Numbered from the stretch's first letter, positions 1 through 12,670 are shown. The stretch is DNA of 64,000 nt from Myrica gale (GCA_963930655.1 OZ005615.1:11116001-11180000), one strand, 5' to 3'. Made by a program: numbers and translations. The notes: generated by a model not told the origin, from the sequence alone.

Positions 1-2185
1 TCACTTTGTCGAAGCCTGTTCTGTATTACATACCCAAAAATAAATAAATCTATTCCATATATTTTGTTGTTTAATTTTTCTTGGTCTAATGGTTATATGA
101 TATGCTGTAGTTTTTGTTACGTTGTTGTATATTCTGTAATTAGCTTTTCAACAACTTAAATATTAGGTCAACTTAAAAAATGAAGAATGGCTTGTTGTTT
201 GAAGTTTGGACTTGTTGTTTATGCTAATATGCTTTAGATCCTTTAGGTCGTAAATATAGCTGCTTAGAGTTTATTTAGAAGCTAATATTGTTCGTACTTG
301 TTGTTTATGCTAATATGTTTAGATCCTTTAAATTGTGAACATAGCTGCTTAGAGCTTTATTTAAATAGATTGAGTCATACTAATTTGTTGCGGGACTAGT
401 TGATGTTAGTGGTGAAGGTGGGTCAATATTTGCTGTAAAGTTTAATTTGTATGCTGCAAAGTGTAATTTGTATGCTTTTTGGGTACAAGCACTTGGGCGT
501 GTTATGCCATTGCTGCAAAGTGTAATTTGTCATATGTATTTTTTTTTCTGGAAGTGTAATGAATCTTTATGCTTAAAAAGCTTGCTACTTGCCAAGCGAA
601 TTAATGAATTTTTTTTCCTTGGATGACATGGCCGATGGAATGATTAATGGATACAAATGTATTTTTCTTTGATCGAATGATAATTATGATATACTTAAGA
701 GATTTTTTTAATGATTTTAATCCTTAATTTCCGACGTTGTAATTCTAAGACAATTTTTTGCATTACGAAGAAAATTTTGTTGTTATTTTAATGTTTAAAG
801 TTTGACAACCTTAAATTTTAACACTAGTTCCCGCATTATGCTGCTCTTCTTTCTTCTCCACTTTCGTTTCTGGCATCATTATGTAATCGAAACATTAAAG
901 AATTAAAAGAAAGTCTGCTAGAATAAAAGTGCTGGATACTTTAAGTACTCCTCGAGGGAGAACCTTGCCTTACCATGCAAATAGGGTAAGACGGCCGACA
1001 GAAGGCTTTTTTTCTTACGTTATCATGAATCTATCGACCCGAAAGATGAGAACGAAGGAGATCATGAAATTGTAGTCGTCTAAAGCATGCAATTATTTTT
1101 AACAAAGTTATGAATCCAAGAGCAGTAAATATGTTTCCAACTCGGTACATATGACACTGAAGAAAATACTAGAATTTGAACGCATATTAAAGTATATTAA
1201 AGAGTAGAAGACTACTCATCGATCTCCATGGCAAAATTATACTCAAATTCGATGTTCTATTCTTTAACACGTGATCAGCTCCCTGCCTTTTGCCGTGCCA
1301 AATAAGTGGGTTTATATTGTTATTTGGCTCATGGATTGAGACTCAACCTTGAGGCCTGAAATTTGTACGTGGTTTCAATTATCCCACAGAAGCTTGTGGG
1401 TGCAGGACAAGTGGGGTTTGATTGATAAATGATATTATGATAAACAGTGTAAAGCTATCCCTTGGTACTGTTGTTCACAAATATTAAAATATATCTTTAG
1501 ATTCATATGGGGTTTGATAAATAGTGACCTTAAGCAACGAACGAAAAGTTGCTTCAAGTGTAATTATCTTATTCCTGTCAAAAGCATAGAGAACTAACCA
1601 GGCAGTACTTAAGATAAATGGTCCCTTTCAAAGCGAGTTTCCATGAAAGTTCTCTCTGTCAACGGTCTGCATATTAAAATATACACACCTTGCTTTTTTT
1701 TTTCTTTCTTAATTTTAAGGCGTCTCAGTCGTCGTCGCAGTCGATCACTTAAATATAGACGTTTTTATCTGCAAAAGCAGCGAAGAGGGAGCTCTGTGGT
1801 CCCACTGCTTTGGCTTTGTGCTATGGTGATGTCTACTCGTGAAATGGCTGCAATTAATGCATTGGCTGGAGAACGAATTATATACATTTCAGGGATTTCG
1901 GGGTTTCCACATTCTTCTCTTCCAACAAGTGGTCCCAGAGATCCCACCACTGGTACTGTATATGAACAGCCTAATCAGTCACTGTGGTTCTTTCCTTCTC
2001 CATGACGCATATTCTAGAAAAAAAATGAAAAATGAAGTCACTGTAGTCGTGGGTCCATATGATATGACAGATAAAACATCAATGTAACGAATAGGCCCAA
2101 GCACAAAAGGATAATAAAAGTAACAAAACATTAATCTACAAAGAATAATTTATCCAGAAAAGTGGCTCCTTGAGATGCTATTGGC

Positions 2186-2217
<32 letters not shown>

Positions 2218-3157
2218 CTTTCTATGCTCGCCTTAGAAGTTAGAAGGCATTATTCTGCATGAACTTGAGATCATTTCATCATGCACCGCGCTTCTAATTC
2301 TGTTTCTCTTCTTCGAATCGTTCAACTTGCATGATAACCTTTCGGTTCGGTTCCCTTTTGGTTCACTATCTCGTAATATAAGTGTACCAATCAAATAGAT
2401 ACTGATAAGTTTGTTTGTTTGTATGTCTTATAAGGAGTTGAAAAAAGCCTTTTCTACATCAATATTCGTTTGCTCTGAACAATATTCTTATTTCGTGAAA
2501 ACTCAGCTTCAGACGTAGGTGCAACCTCCGCGTCAAAGACTTTGATTTGGGGTTCAGCGTATGAATTATGACCTGCATCATTAAAAAAAAAAACTTCAAC
2601 CCTTTCTATTTTATTAAAAGGAAAAGAGTGTTCAGGGAATTAGACATACCCCATGTTCGTCTTATCTATTTAGATTTTTTTTAATGTCACTTGTCCGAAT
2701 CAGAGGTAGAAGTAGTCAGTGCATGATAAATGAAATACCCACGCGCTATGGAAGCTAGCTTGAAGTGGAAACTTCATTGCTTGCGTTTCAACGCGATGCA
2801 GATTGCAGAGTAAATTTATGGTAAAGTGCTCCTGTACCTGCTCTGGTGCAACTTTATTTATTTATTTATTTATTTTCATAGTGTTTTGATTGCGTATTTT
2901 GATCTTTTTCGGCACAAAGTGGTGCTACGCCATGGTGGCCTGGTGGGTTTTAAAAAGGCCGCCCCAAACTCTAGGGGTTGCTCCGGTTTATATATTTATT
3001 AAGATCGAGTGGGCCATAAATGAAAGGTCGTGCAAAGAGTCATGAGACACTCGAAAAACTGTCGTTAATCTCTCTCTCTCTCGACATGTTAGTGTACTGA
3101 GTACGTACCATTTATGGAAGGAATCCGACCTTTGATAATAAAAAATATGTCTTCACC
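1..3157. other. AT-rich intergenic DNA, no gene recognised
   Basis: No supported gene is visible. The longest open frames (for example 1643-2005) have low-complexity or Arg/Ser-rich translations and no family resemblance. The stretch holds an imperfect direct duplication (211-365), several copies of a short motif around tgctgcaaagtgtaatttg near 450-530, a (TA)n microsatellite near 2190-2211 and (TTTA)n-like runs near 2850-2870. It could include distal regulatory or 3' sequence of a gene outside the window, but nothing shows that. Confidence 0.6.
211..365. repeat. Imperfect tandem duplication, period about 87 bp
   Basis: The phrase cttgttgtttatgctaata followed by tagatccttta and atagctgcttagag occurs twice, starting near 211 and near 298. 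The copies differ by small indels. No function is apparent. Confidence 0.6.
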
Positions 3158-3466
3158 GGGTATGTTCGTTTTCACCATTTTTTCAGGATTCTAAGTATAT
3201 TCACAATTCTACCACCGAACATATTCAGAATTCAAACACAAAAACCAATACATTTTACACAATCTCCAACAACTTTTTAATTTTTTATTCAACATAAATT
3301 TTCTCTCTCTATACTTTTTCACATATCTCCAATATTTTTTTATTAAACAATTACATCAAATCATTTTTCTCTACACTTTACACAAACACCAATAAAACAC
3401 TATTTAACATAAAAATTTACAACTTCTCTAAAATCCTACAATTTTTTTTCAAAACGAACATCACCC
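3158..3466. mobile_element. MITE-like fold-back element, about 309 bp
   Basis: The left end reads gggtatgttcgttttc and the reverse complement of the right end reads gggtgatgttcgttttg. The arms continue through T-rich tracts to a shared aggatt motif. The interior is AT-rich and non-coding. No clear target duplication was found, so the superfamily is not assigned. Confidence 0.55.
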
Positions 3467-3672
3467 TGGTTTTATCTTGCTTCAAGCAGGTATGATTTGC
3501 TGGAATCCAATTTTTGTCGTGCGCAATGGACCATTTCGACCAATTTTTTTAGATTGGTTCCTACTTTCAGTCCCTCCTAATTCGTCATTATGCCCCCATA
3601 AAAGAGTCCTTTCTAATCGGCTTCTTCTTCTTCTTCTTCTAAATTGGAAAGAATCGTTGCAGTCAATGCACT

Positions 3673-4706
3673 CAGGGACGAAGCTAGGGGGCCAGCGGCC
3701 CAAAGTTTTTCAAAAAAAAAAATTATAGATGGTTAAAATTTCGAATTTTTGCAAATTTCTTTTAATATAAGGCAAAATTGATAGTAATCTTTATAATGGC
3801 TCCTTCAAAAATTTTAAAAAAATAAACATGAGAGAAGAAATAACTGCTTTATAAGTGAGTAATCCAATTTTTAAAAGAAAAAATATTAAATGTTTTTTTT
3901 ACTTTTCTCTCTTCCTCCATTTTTTCTAAAATTCCCCCCTCTCCCCTCTTCTATAATGTCTTTCTCTCTCTCTCTTTTCTAGACTGTGTATTTTCTATTT
4001 TTCTTTTTTTCCACATCTTTCCTAAAATTCATCTCTAATTTCTCTCTCACTTCTGTCTCTTACTATTTACACTCTTATTGTTCAGATTTTCTCTCAATGA
4101 CTTCTCTCTATTCTCTCTCCCATTATTTTACCTCATATACAAAATACTAAAATCCATATTCAAAGCTTGGAATACAACAAACCTTTTGCTTTGCACACAA
4201 AAAAAAGTCATCTACAAAGTTAAAATTCTAAATGTTATTACATTTAATTATTATTGTATTTTTTTCTAAAAACAAACTCATTTCATTATTATTGTCTAAT
4301 TAAAAAATTATTGCTCTATTATTTGTGTGTACATATGTTATTTTGGCTAGATTTTAACATTGCTTCATCACTTTGTCAATAACATATGAGCATTTGTTCC
4401 GAAAATTTTAAAATTTTGATTATATTCGGCCGCGCAAGATTTTAGTGCTATTATAATAATTAATTACTTTTAATTGTTGAAGTAATGTCCGGTTCAATTA
4501 GTTGGCTTTTACACTTAAGTTAAAGGTTTTTTTTATAATTTTAAAATAGGTTGTAACATTTTAATTATGCTTATTTTGATTATAATAAAAATTTAAAGGT
4601 CTAAGATTAGTCGAATTACACTTAAGATGACTTCGACACCTAATTAAAAAAATTAAGCAAAATTATATATTTAACCCCTTTAAGAGTAAATCTAGCTTCG
4701 TCCCTG
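3673..4706. mobile_element. Non-autonomous hAT-type transposon, 1034 bp
   Basis: The element begins cagggacgaagctag and ends with its exact 15-base reverse complement. It is flanked by an identical 8-bp direct repeat, aatgcact (3665-3672 and 4707-4714). An 8-bp duplication with CAGGG(A/G)CG-type ends is characteristic of the hAT superfamily. The interior is AT-rich with pyrimidine-rich stretches and shows no transposase coding, so it would need a transposase supplied in trans. The exact target duplication and perfect terminal repeats suggest a fairly young insertion. Confidence 0.85.
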
Positions 4707-4714
4707 AATGCACT

Positions 4715-6319
4715 TATTTCTTCTGTTAGCTTAATCTTTGTAGTAAGCTCATAAAAGAAATAATAGGAGAATGCGTGACAGAAGAATGTCTAAATGCTGT
4801 TTGTTTAATTTTACTAAAATTTTGAAAAATAAACAGAAATTTTCCAACAATTTATAATTATTTTTCATGCTACTGTACGATCGAGCCGAAAAATGGCCCC
4901 TACGGCCCCTACCTAGTACCTTTTCTATTTCCTCAAAGCCAGATCTCAAAAGTTCACAGCTGTGACCATCCACGCGGCTGACTGACCGAGACATAGCAGC
5001 AAAGTACTCCACTACCCCTGCCCCCCCCCCCCCCCCCTCTCTTCCCTCTCTCTCTGTCAATATCGACCAGCGCAAACCCAGGAAACATGAGTGGGCCCGC
5101 TTCTGCATATACGAGTGCCACACGACCACTTTGTTCCCCTGTCAGTGGCTCGTGCCTCCCACCCCCAGTCATCGCGCGTGTCCATCTCGTTTTGCACCGA
5201 AACTTTTTGCCCCTCTGTTACACTTCCGAATCTTTGACCTTTTTGAACCGGAAAAAAAGGGAAAACAAAAAATAAAACGCATATAAGTTTTCTTTTATCT
5301 TTTTCAGATCACGTTTCTCCAATTCTGTTATAATTTTCACACCTCCCAGTTTGGCCCACTAATTAAGGTGTATCGGAGACGATGCAGATGAAGTACGCGA
5401 TTTTATATTTTATATTTTATTTCCTCTTAAAGAGTATATGGATTACTTTAATTAAAAATTTAAACTGTAGACAATCTAATATTTTTAGATTTTTTTTTTC
5501 GTGTGATTTAGTTGGACCAAATTAGTCTCAATTCGATATACATAATTTGCTATGGATTTTTCTCGTTATCCAAATGAAAATTTCACTTATTGATATCTTA
5601 TTGAGCAACGAATATTAGTAAAACATAAATATTTGATATTCTCTTTGAATTTTTCTGAAAAAAATATGACGATTCAAGATTTATTTTAAAAGTGGGCACT
5701 GTAAACTCAAAGTCCTTAGCAGTCAAATTCTTCTCCAAAAAATCTGAAAAGAATTTGTATCAATTCTCTCAGTGAAATTTGATGAATATTGATGGCTGTT
5801 TTTTGCCTAAAATTTTCGGTTGACTATTTGTTGTTGTTTTTCTCGCCTATTACTATATCAAAGGAATATTCAACCAAAGAGTTAAAAGTAACAAATCCCT
5901 TTCGAAAGACATCTATTTCGTAAAGTCTTTATGATATAAAAGTCTTTTATCATCCAAATTAGTCCTGATATATATATAAAAAAGAAACAAACTTGAGATA
6001 AGTTATTAGCTTTTTCACCTTTTCAATCTCTCTCACTTTTTACAGTTATTAAAATTTTACTTACACAAACGGCATGTAAGATAAGTTAATACATCAAAAT
6101 AATCATCTTGACGGACAACTACGTGTTATATAATATTTGAGATATGTTCTATACTTTCAAGTATCCAAAACTTATTTGTATTTCACATAATATATGTTAT
6201 AGAACTATATTTTTGTCTTAACTATCTTTGTATTATATAGTTATTTTAATATTTGATCTAGAAAATTCCAACGGATATCCGTCCATGTGCAATATCCGTC
6301 CATTATTGCTGGTAGGCAT
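4715..6319. other. Intergenic DNA, no gene recognised
   Basis: The region is AT-rich and contains a poly-C tract of 17 C at 5021-5037, next to a CT-rich run. Several open frames overlap the GC-richer patch at 4950-5200, on both strands, but they are low in complexity and match no family I know. Nothing else is supported. Confidence 0.55.
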
Positions 6320-6328
6320 TTATTTTTA
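6320..6328. repeat. Target-site duplication, left flank of MULE
   Basis: The 9 bases ttattttta directly precede the left terminus and are repeated exactly at 12671-12679 after the right terminus. A 9-bp duplication is the hallmark of Mutator-superfamily insertion. Confidence 0.93.
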
Positions 6329-6835
6329 GGCCTAATTACAATATAAGTCCCTGTGGTATTCGACTTTTGCAAAATCATCCCTGTGCTAATGATTTAAACT
6401 GAATAGTCCTTGTGGTATTTGATTGAAGCAAATAAGTCCCTCCGACCATCTTCCGGTGGGCATCCGACGGAATCAGCCAGATCAGTATGCCACGTCAGAA
6501 AAAAAGTTAAAAAAAACTAAAAAAGTTAACAAAAATTGAAGCCATGTCATCCTCCTGGTTTAAATAAAAACAAGAAAAAAACAAATGTGAAACAAAAAAA
6601 AAACAAACGTTGGTAACTTGCTTTGCGTTGGTTTAAAAAAACAAAAGAAATTGAAAAAATGAGGACTTTTATCACTTGCGATTTGACGTTACTTTACCTA
6701 CCCTATTGATTTCAAATGGAAAAAAGATACAATCAATATCTACCCCGCGATTTCTCCCCCCAATTTACTCTCGGCAAACTCTAACCTAACTTCTTTACCC
6801 ATTCACATTTTCACTTTCGTCGGCAGCCAGTTTCC
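6329..6835 (+). repeat. MULE left terminal inverted repeat, about 500 bp
   Basis: It matches the reverse complement of about 12177-12670 with a few substitutions and indels. Shared landmarks in order are the terminal ggcctaattac, the motif gatcagtatgccacgtcag, a T/A-rich stretch, and atttgacgttactttacc near 6691. The inner border near cggcagccag is approximate. The repeat probably carries the promoter of the transposase gene. Confidence 0.88.
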
Positions 6836-7519
6836 GTCAAAACTCTGCTCCCCACTTTTCTGTTGAAGCCAAGAATCAGTGCTGTGATTAGAAGCCAGGA
6901 ATCAGTGCTGCGGAAATATTACCTGGAAGAAGAACTTAACCCACGCGTAGAAGAAGTTGTCCTTTTGAGGGATCTCCTTCACACAAGGTGAGTTGCTTTC
7001 AGTTTAATAGTAGTGGGTAGCTCTCTTTTAAAGGTTGTGAACTTGTAAAATGAAGATTCAAACGAAAATGGTCCCCACTTAGTCATGTGTTGTTGCTATT
7101 GTCCAGGCTACTTTTATCTTGTTGTTGTATGTACTTTAGGTCGTTTGTCGGGTAGAGTTATTATATTATTAAGAAGTGGACCCGAGGGATGATTTACCTA
7201 ATATTTACAGAGACCATCATTTTAGAAAGGTCATTATTTTAGGTATTTTCTGTCGGTTGAGTGGGGCTAGAAGACAACGGTAGCATAAAATCTCCATGAT
7301 TTTGTCGAATATAAAACTAAATGTAGCATCAATCTCCATGAATATTTGGTTTTAAGTTAGCTTTATGTGAAGTTCGGTTATAAAACATTCAGTTGCCATC
7401 AAAACTGAAGATATATATAATTAAATATTGAAATCAATTAAAAATTATATTTCGTGCAGAAAATAATTCCCAATTTGCTATGGTTCTAAATTATTTAAGC
7501 TCTTTTTCTTGCAGGCAAT

Positions 7520-10500
7520 ATGGTACACCTTTACATACATGCTGGTGGGTATATAAGTGAACGACAAAAACGGTATATTGGGGGAGAAGTGAAATATGTT
7601 TGCAATGAGGATACTGAATGTATTTCTGCAGTGGTAATGCTGAAGCTTGTGCAAAAGATGTTTGGGCATACAGATGTCACTCGGTTTGGATGTACACTCG
7701 AACGCACCGACTTTGAGGATGGACTTGATTACATTCAAACTGATGAGGATTGCATTAGACTCATCAACAAAATTAAGTCGCGTAAGAAAGAAACTCGGTT
7801 CCAAACATTGCATCTATTTTGCGAGCATGGAAGCAAGGGGTCTCAACCTATATTGCAAGCTAATGGAGTAGATCGCGTTGATCCGAATGAAGAGCCTCAT
7901 GTGGAGGTGAATGAAGAGCCTCATGTTGAGAATGATGTGTTGGATGACAATGTTGGATTAGTTGATTACCAAAGTGTGTCTGATTCATTGAATGATGTTG
8001 ATGACTATGAAGATGAAGATGAAGACGAAGAGTCTGATGCAAATAGAGAAGATGATGGTTTCTGTGAGGAGCAGCAGCAGTTATCTGATGATTGTGACAC
8101 AGATTTGGATGACCCTGAATTGTATCCTAACCGTTTAGTAAATGATGATGAGGCAATTGCTAGAGAAAAAGTAATGGAATGGTTTGGTACATGTCATTCC
8201 TTTAGTAGGGTAGCGGCTGAGGAAGATGTGGGTACTGATGATGGATCAAGTGATGTGGTTGATAGTGGTAGTGAGGGTGGTAGCAGTGATTCTGAGACTT
8301 TGAGGCATATGGTCAGGTGTAAGGAGTTTCAGGAAGGAGACATTGACTCGGGAAAACAATTAAGGATTATGAAGGGAATGAAGTTTAGAGATCTACCACT
8401 GTTCAAGATGGCATTGAAGCAATTCTCTATCCAGAATGGCTTTCAATTTGAATATACGAAAAATGACAAAGTCCGTGTCACAGCAAAGTGTAAGGCTGCA
8501 CCTCGTTGCGAATGGAGGATACATGTCTCAAAAACTAATGACAGAAAAGCTTTTCAAGTGAAGACTATTCGGTCTGAGCATCGGTGCGGCACTCACTACA
8601 AGAACAAGTATGTGAATCTAAGGTGGATAGCACGACAGTATCTTGAAATGATTCGAGACACACCAAAAATGACCCCAATGGCACTTGTAGAGCATGTTCG
8701 AAGAGATTGGATGGTCGGAATCAAGAAGTGGACAGCATATCGTGCACTTCGGTTGGCGTTAGACATGGTCAATGGTAAGCATGCGGATCAATTCAAGTAT
8801 GCTGGAGATTATGCGTTGGCTGTCATGAAGTGGAATTTAGGGTCACGTGTTATACTTCATCTAGATGGTACAGTTTTCCATCGCATGTACGTGCGGTTGG
8901 AAGCATGTAAGGTGGGCTGGTTAGCTGGTTGTAGACCGATTATTTCGGTTGACGCATGTCATCTGAAGGGTCCTTTTGGAGGACAACTTTTTTGTGCAGT
9001 TGGGAAAGATCCGAACGATGACATATTTCCCATCGCATATGCTGTATGTGAAAATGAATGCAAAGCTTCATGGATTTGGTTCCTAGAAATGTTGTTGGAG
9101 GATATTGGATACGAGGACACGCGACAATGGGTTTTCACATCAGACCGTCAAAAGGTAATGGTACTTCTATGCCTTCGTGCTTTTTATAACAGTTGGATGA
9201 AGAAGATAACATATAGTAATTATATACTGTTTGACAATTTTTTTAATTAAATACTTGTGCATGTGCTATTTGAAGCAGCAGGGCTATGTTGAAAGAGAAT
9301 GATGTAAGCTCAATTAATTCAGGGTGCTTTTTATTTTCGCATGCAGGGCTTACTAGATGCCTTTGAGCATCTGTTGCCTCTTCATGAGCATAGGTACTGC
9401 CTCAAACACTTGCATGCTAATGTAAAATCATATGGGTGGAAGGGGCAGGCCATAAAGGAGGTATTGTTTGCATGTGCGAAAAGTTGTACAGAGGAGGAGT
9501 TCATATACAACATGGAAGAAATGAGGAAGTTATGCCCAGATGCGCATCACTATTTGGAAAAGCTGGAGGCATGTTGCTGGTCTAGGCATGCTTTTCGAAC
9601 CCATTGCAAGAGTGATATGCTCATGAACAATGCTGCAGAGACATTCAACTCTTGGGTTACAGAGACGAGGGACAAGCCCATTCTGAGTATGCTTGAGATA
9701 ATTCGGAGACAACTCATGAACCGATTCAAAACCAAGCGAGAAGCGACCGAGACTGCAAAATTTGACATATGCCCGAGGATTGAGAAAAAGTTAGAACGAA
9801 ACAAAAAAATTGGAAGCCACTACATTTGTCGTTGGGGGAACGGTGTCGAATTCGAGGTAGACCACCATACGGAGGAGAGGAGGGTGGTAAACATCTCTGA
9901 TAGAGGATGTTCTTGTGGCAGATGACAATTAAGTGGAATTCCGTGCCCCCATGCAGTTTCAGCGATCTACTTCGCTCGCCAAGTCCCAGAAAATTTTGTG
10001 GATGACTGTTATCGTATTGCAGCCTACCGCCGTGCTTATTCGCCTTCTATCGTGGCTATGCCGGGGCCAAAGTCTTGGCCTAAGTCCGCTGCACATCCTA
10101 TATTGCCACCTATAGTGAGGAGAATGCCGGGAAGGCCAAGAAAGGCTAGAAGACGAGCTGAGGATGAGGCTCCTCCACCTCCACATGCGGTCTCCAGACG
10201 AGGTTATATTACAAAGTGTGGAACATGTGGGGCTACTGGGCACAATGCACGCAAGTGCAAATTACCACCCAAGGCGGATCGTAGGATTTATCCGAAGAAA
10301 CCGAGCAAGAAAAAACAACATAGTGTAAGGCTGGTTCTCATACAGCTTTTGGAGGGCTATTGTGCATTAAATTTCAGTATTTACTACTTCCCTATAACTG
10401 TAAATATTCTGTGCAGGAGGGAGGTGGTCCATCAGCCACAACCGATGCTCCCGAGACATCTAGAGCTGGAGCTAGAAGGAAAAGGAAATCTGCTACACAA

Positions 10501-10707
10501 GATAACAGGGTATGTGTTCATTCACGTTATGGCATTGAAGTACAACTGATATTAATGCAGCAAATGTTATGTTCTTTTTTGCAGGTAACCAATATCAAAG
10601 CTACTGAGACATCAAGAGCTGCCAATGGAGGGTCTCAACCCATTGCACAAGATGATAGGCTATTGAGGAGGGCTTCTTCCAAGCACACGAATCGTAGCAC
10701 ACAATGA
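7520..10707 (+). CDS. MURA-like MULE transposase (internal stop codon)
   Basis: Cuts and pastes MULE DNA in the nucleus. Coding exons are 7520-9154, 9347-10324, 10417-10509 and 10585-10707, all joined in phase 0, giving 943 codons. A 5'-UTR intron is likely (donor near 6988, acceptor just before 7516). In order, the protein shows a PB1-like N-terminal module (residues 1-90), a long acidic linker, a MuDR zinc-binding DNA-binding region (about 280-365, with paired Cys and a HRCG motif), a MULE DDE domain starting at ISVDACHLKG, continuing through SDRQKGLL and the E of NNAAETF, a SWIM zinc finger (CSCGR...CPHA) and a C-terminal CCHC knuckle (CGTCGATGHNARKC). Codon 9923-9925 is TGA where SWIM fingers of this family normally have Trp. 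All other exons stay open, so a single base change explains the break. Confidence 0.9.
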
Positions 10708-11480
10708 AACTGCAGGAGTTAAATTTTTTGATGTCCCCGTTGATTGGATAGTCGTAGTATGACATACGAGGGCTATTGTATCTAGTTTGTTGCTTCACTG
10801 TAATTCTAGTTAATGTAAAGATGGCTAGCATATGTTTTGTGAACGTTTTGGTACTAGAAAAACTTGTTAAGTATTTTGGCCAGATATATGTATGCTACTA
10901 GCTGATTGGCTACTGATGGTTCAGTTATTGAATGCTCTTATTGTTAAGTATTGTGTGAGTCTGCTATTATGTTTGGGCTCTCTGCTAGTAGGCATTAATG
11001 TGTGTTGCCGGCCTGTAGAAGCTGAGAAATGCAACATATGTCTTGTCCTAACTATCGATAAAGACATACTATCAGCCACAAATGAGAATTTTCAAGTATA
11101 TATGTAAACCTTCACGTTACTATTGTGCTGTAGCTCTGTTCCAAGCTGTATTCTTTAGATAGCCAGCCAAGGACACAAGGAATCCCCCTGTTTTCAACTT
11201 GAAGGAAAGCCTATGTGACAATAACCCGAACAAATGATTTCCATGCTTCAAACAACTCAAATCAGGTTACTTTCAAAGGAGAGAATGTCCATCGCAAAAC
11301 CCATCCAGACGAAACAGGGTCTCAAATTTCTTACATTCAACTACCATTCTTTGCCTTCCAGCATGTCTGACATTCAACTACCATTCTTTCTCCAAAATTA
11401 CACAACATATGTCTACTCCAAAGTGCACTGAATACAGAATTGTACATAAATACTTCACAACATTTCATAATATAATTACA

Positions 11481-12108
11481 TTAATATACAATACACCCAA
11501 TGACTACTCCAAAACAAATCCATGAACCCAACAACATGACTTTCAGACGTCTCTGATTTGCCTTGTGTTGACCCTTGATCTCTTCATTCATTAATTTCAT
11601 TTTGCGAATCTCTTCTTCCATCTTCCGAATTTGGTCCTCCATTGAATTCATCTTGCGAATCTCGTCCTCCATTATTTTCATCTTCCGCACTATCGACATT
11701 GGTACAACATCACAGCCACTTTGAGATTGCGGGGGGTCAACCCATTGAAAAAATTGACATGCATTCCTTGTCTGACATTAAAACATGATTGATAAATTGT
11801 TAAATATCTCACAACATGTTCCAGAAAACTACAGACCTTATCCAAATGTAGAAATTAAAAAAATAAAAGGCCGATGGAGTTCATACCTGAGCTGCACCGT
11901 ACCTTGAACAGCCATAAAAACGACGTCGTGGGTTTGCTACCGTTTTAGACATTTTGATCCTTGCCGGTATTCCGCATCGGCATAAAGGAGGCGGTGGCAG
12001 TGGACTTCCTCCTGAGATATCCAACCCACTCTGACACTCAACCTCACTAACTGACTCAGAAGATATGGTCGAACTCATCAAGTTACTGGCTTTCACATAA
12101 AGCTTCAT
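11481..12108 (-). CDS. MULE-encoded GRF zinc-finger, coiled-coil, tail-anchored protein
   Basis: Two coding exons, 12108-11887 and 11771-11481, join in phase 0 to give 170 residues. The N-terminal half carries a GRF-type zinc finger with Cys at about 43, 45, 67 and 79 and the usual NPxRxFYGC and CQFFQWVD signatures. A heptad-rich helix with repeated RKM and EE motifs follows (about 98-140), then a hydrophobic C-terminal segment (about 149-167) that looks like a tail anchor. The gene lies inside the MULE, convergent with the transposase, and its start is close to the right terminal repeat. GRF fingers bind nucleic acid in other proteins. The role here is unknown; an accessory transposition factor or a carried host-type gene are both possible. 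The frame is intact. Confidence 0.8.
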
Positions 12109-12176
12109 ATTCAGTTCAAGTATAGCTCAAATAATGGCATGTAGAGAGAGAGAGAGAGTGAGAGAGAGAGAGATAC

Positions 12177-12670
12177 CTGTCGATGGAGAGCTGGCTGTCG
12201 AAGGAAGCAGTTAAATGGGTAAAGTGGAGATATGTTAGGGTTTGCTGGGTTAGGGGGAGAAATCGCGGGGTAGATATTGATTGTATCTTTTTTCCATTTG
12301 AAATCAATGTGGTAGGTAAAGTAACGTCAAATCGCAAGTGATAAAAGTCCTCATTTTTTCAATTTCTTTTGTTTTTTTAAACCAATGCAAAACAAGTTAC
12401 CAACGTTTGGTTTTTTTTTTTTTCACATTTTTTTTTAAACCAGGAGGATGACATGGCTTCAATTTTTGTTAAATTTTTTAGTTTTTTTTAACTTTTTTTT
12501 CTGACGTGGCATACTGATCTGGCTGATTCCGTCGGATGCCCACCGGAAGATGGTCGGAGGGACTTATTTGCTTCAATCAAATACCACAAGGACTATTCAG
12601 TTTAAATCATTAGCACAGGGATGATTTTGCAAAAATCGAATACCACAGGGACTTATATTGTAATTAGGCC
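12177..12670 (-). repeat. MULE right terminal inverted repeat, about 490 bp
   Basis: It is the inverted counterpart of the left repeat and ends taattaggcc. A (GA)n/(CT)n tract lies just inside it (12141-12172), and the repeat probably drives the minus-strand gene. The inner boundary is approximate. Confidence 0.88.

Larger units (their letters stand above)
6329..12670 (+). mobile_element. Complete Mutator-like element (MULE) with two genes, 6342 bp
   Basis: The element is bounded by an exact 9-bp target duplication and long terminal inverted repeats starting ggcctaattacaatataag. It carries a mudrA-like transposase gene on the plus strand and a convergent small gene for a GRF zinc-finger protein on the minus strand. 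The layout resembles maize MuDR, where mudrA and mudrB are transcribed convergently from the two terminal repeats, although the second protein here is not recognisably MURB. The transposase frame has one internal stop, so this copy is probably not autonomous as read. The complete ends and exact duplication imply a recent insertion. Confidence 0.92.

Noticed and set aside
1643-2005. Open frame of 120 codons, plus strand
   Set aside because: Low-complexity Arg/Ser start encoded around a T-run, overlapped by other frames, no family resemblance, no promoter or splice support.
2184-2211. (TA)n run as a possible TATA promoter
   Set aside because: It is a dinucleotide microsatellite with no gene downstream.
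4749-5275. Overlapping open frames on both strands in a GC-richer patch
   Set aside because: Composition-driven; a poly-C tract produces poly-Gly on the other strand; no homology recognised.
10892-11431. Open frames between the two MULE genes
   Set aside because: Short, hydrophobic or low-complexity, lying in the convergent 3' regions. No splice or family support.
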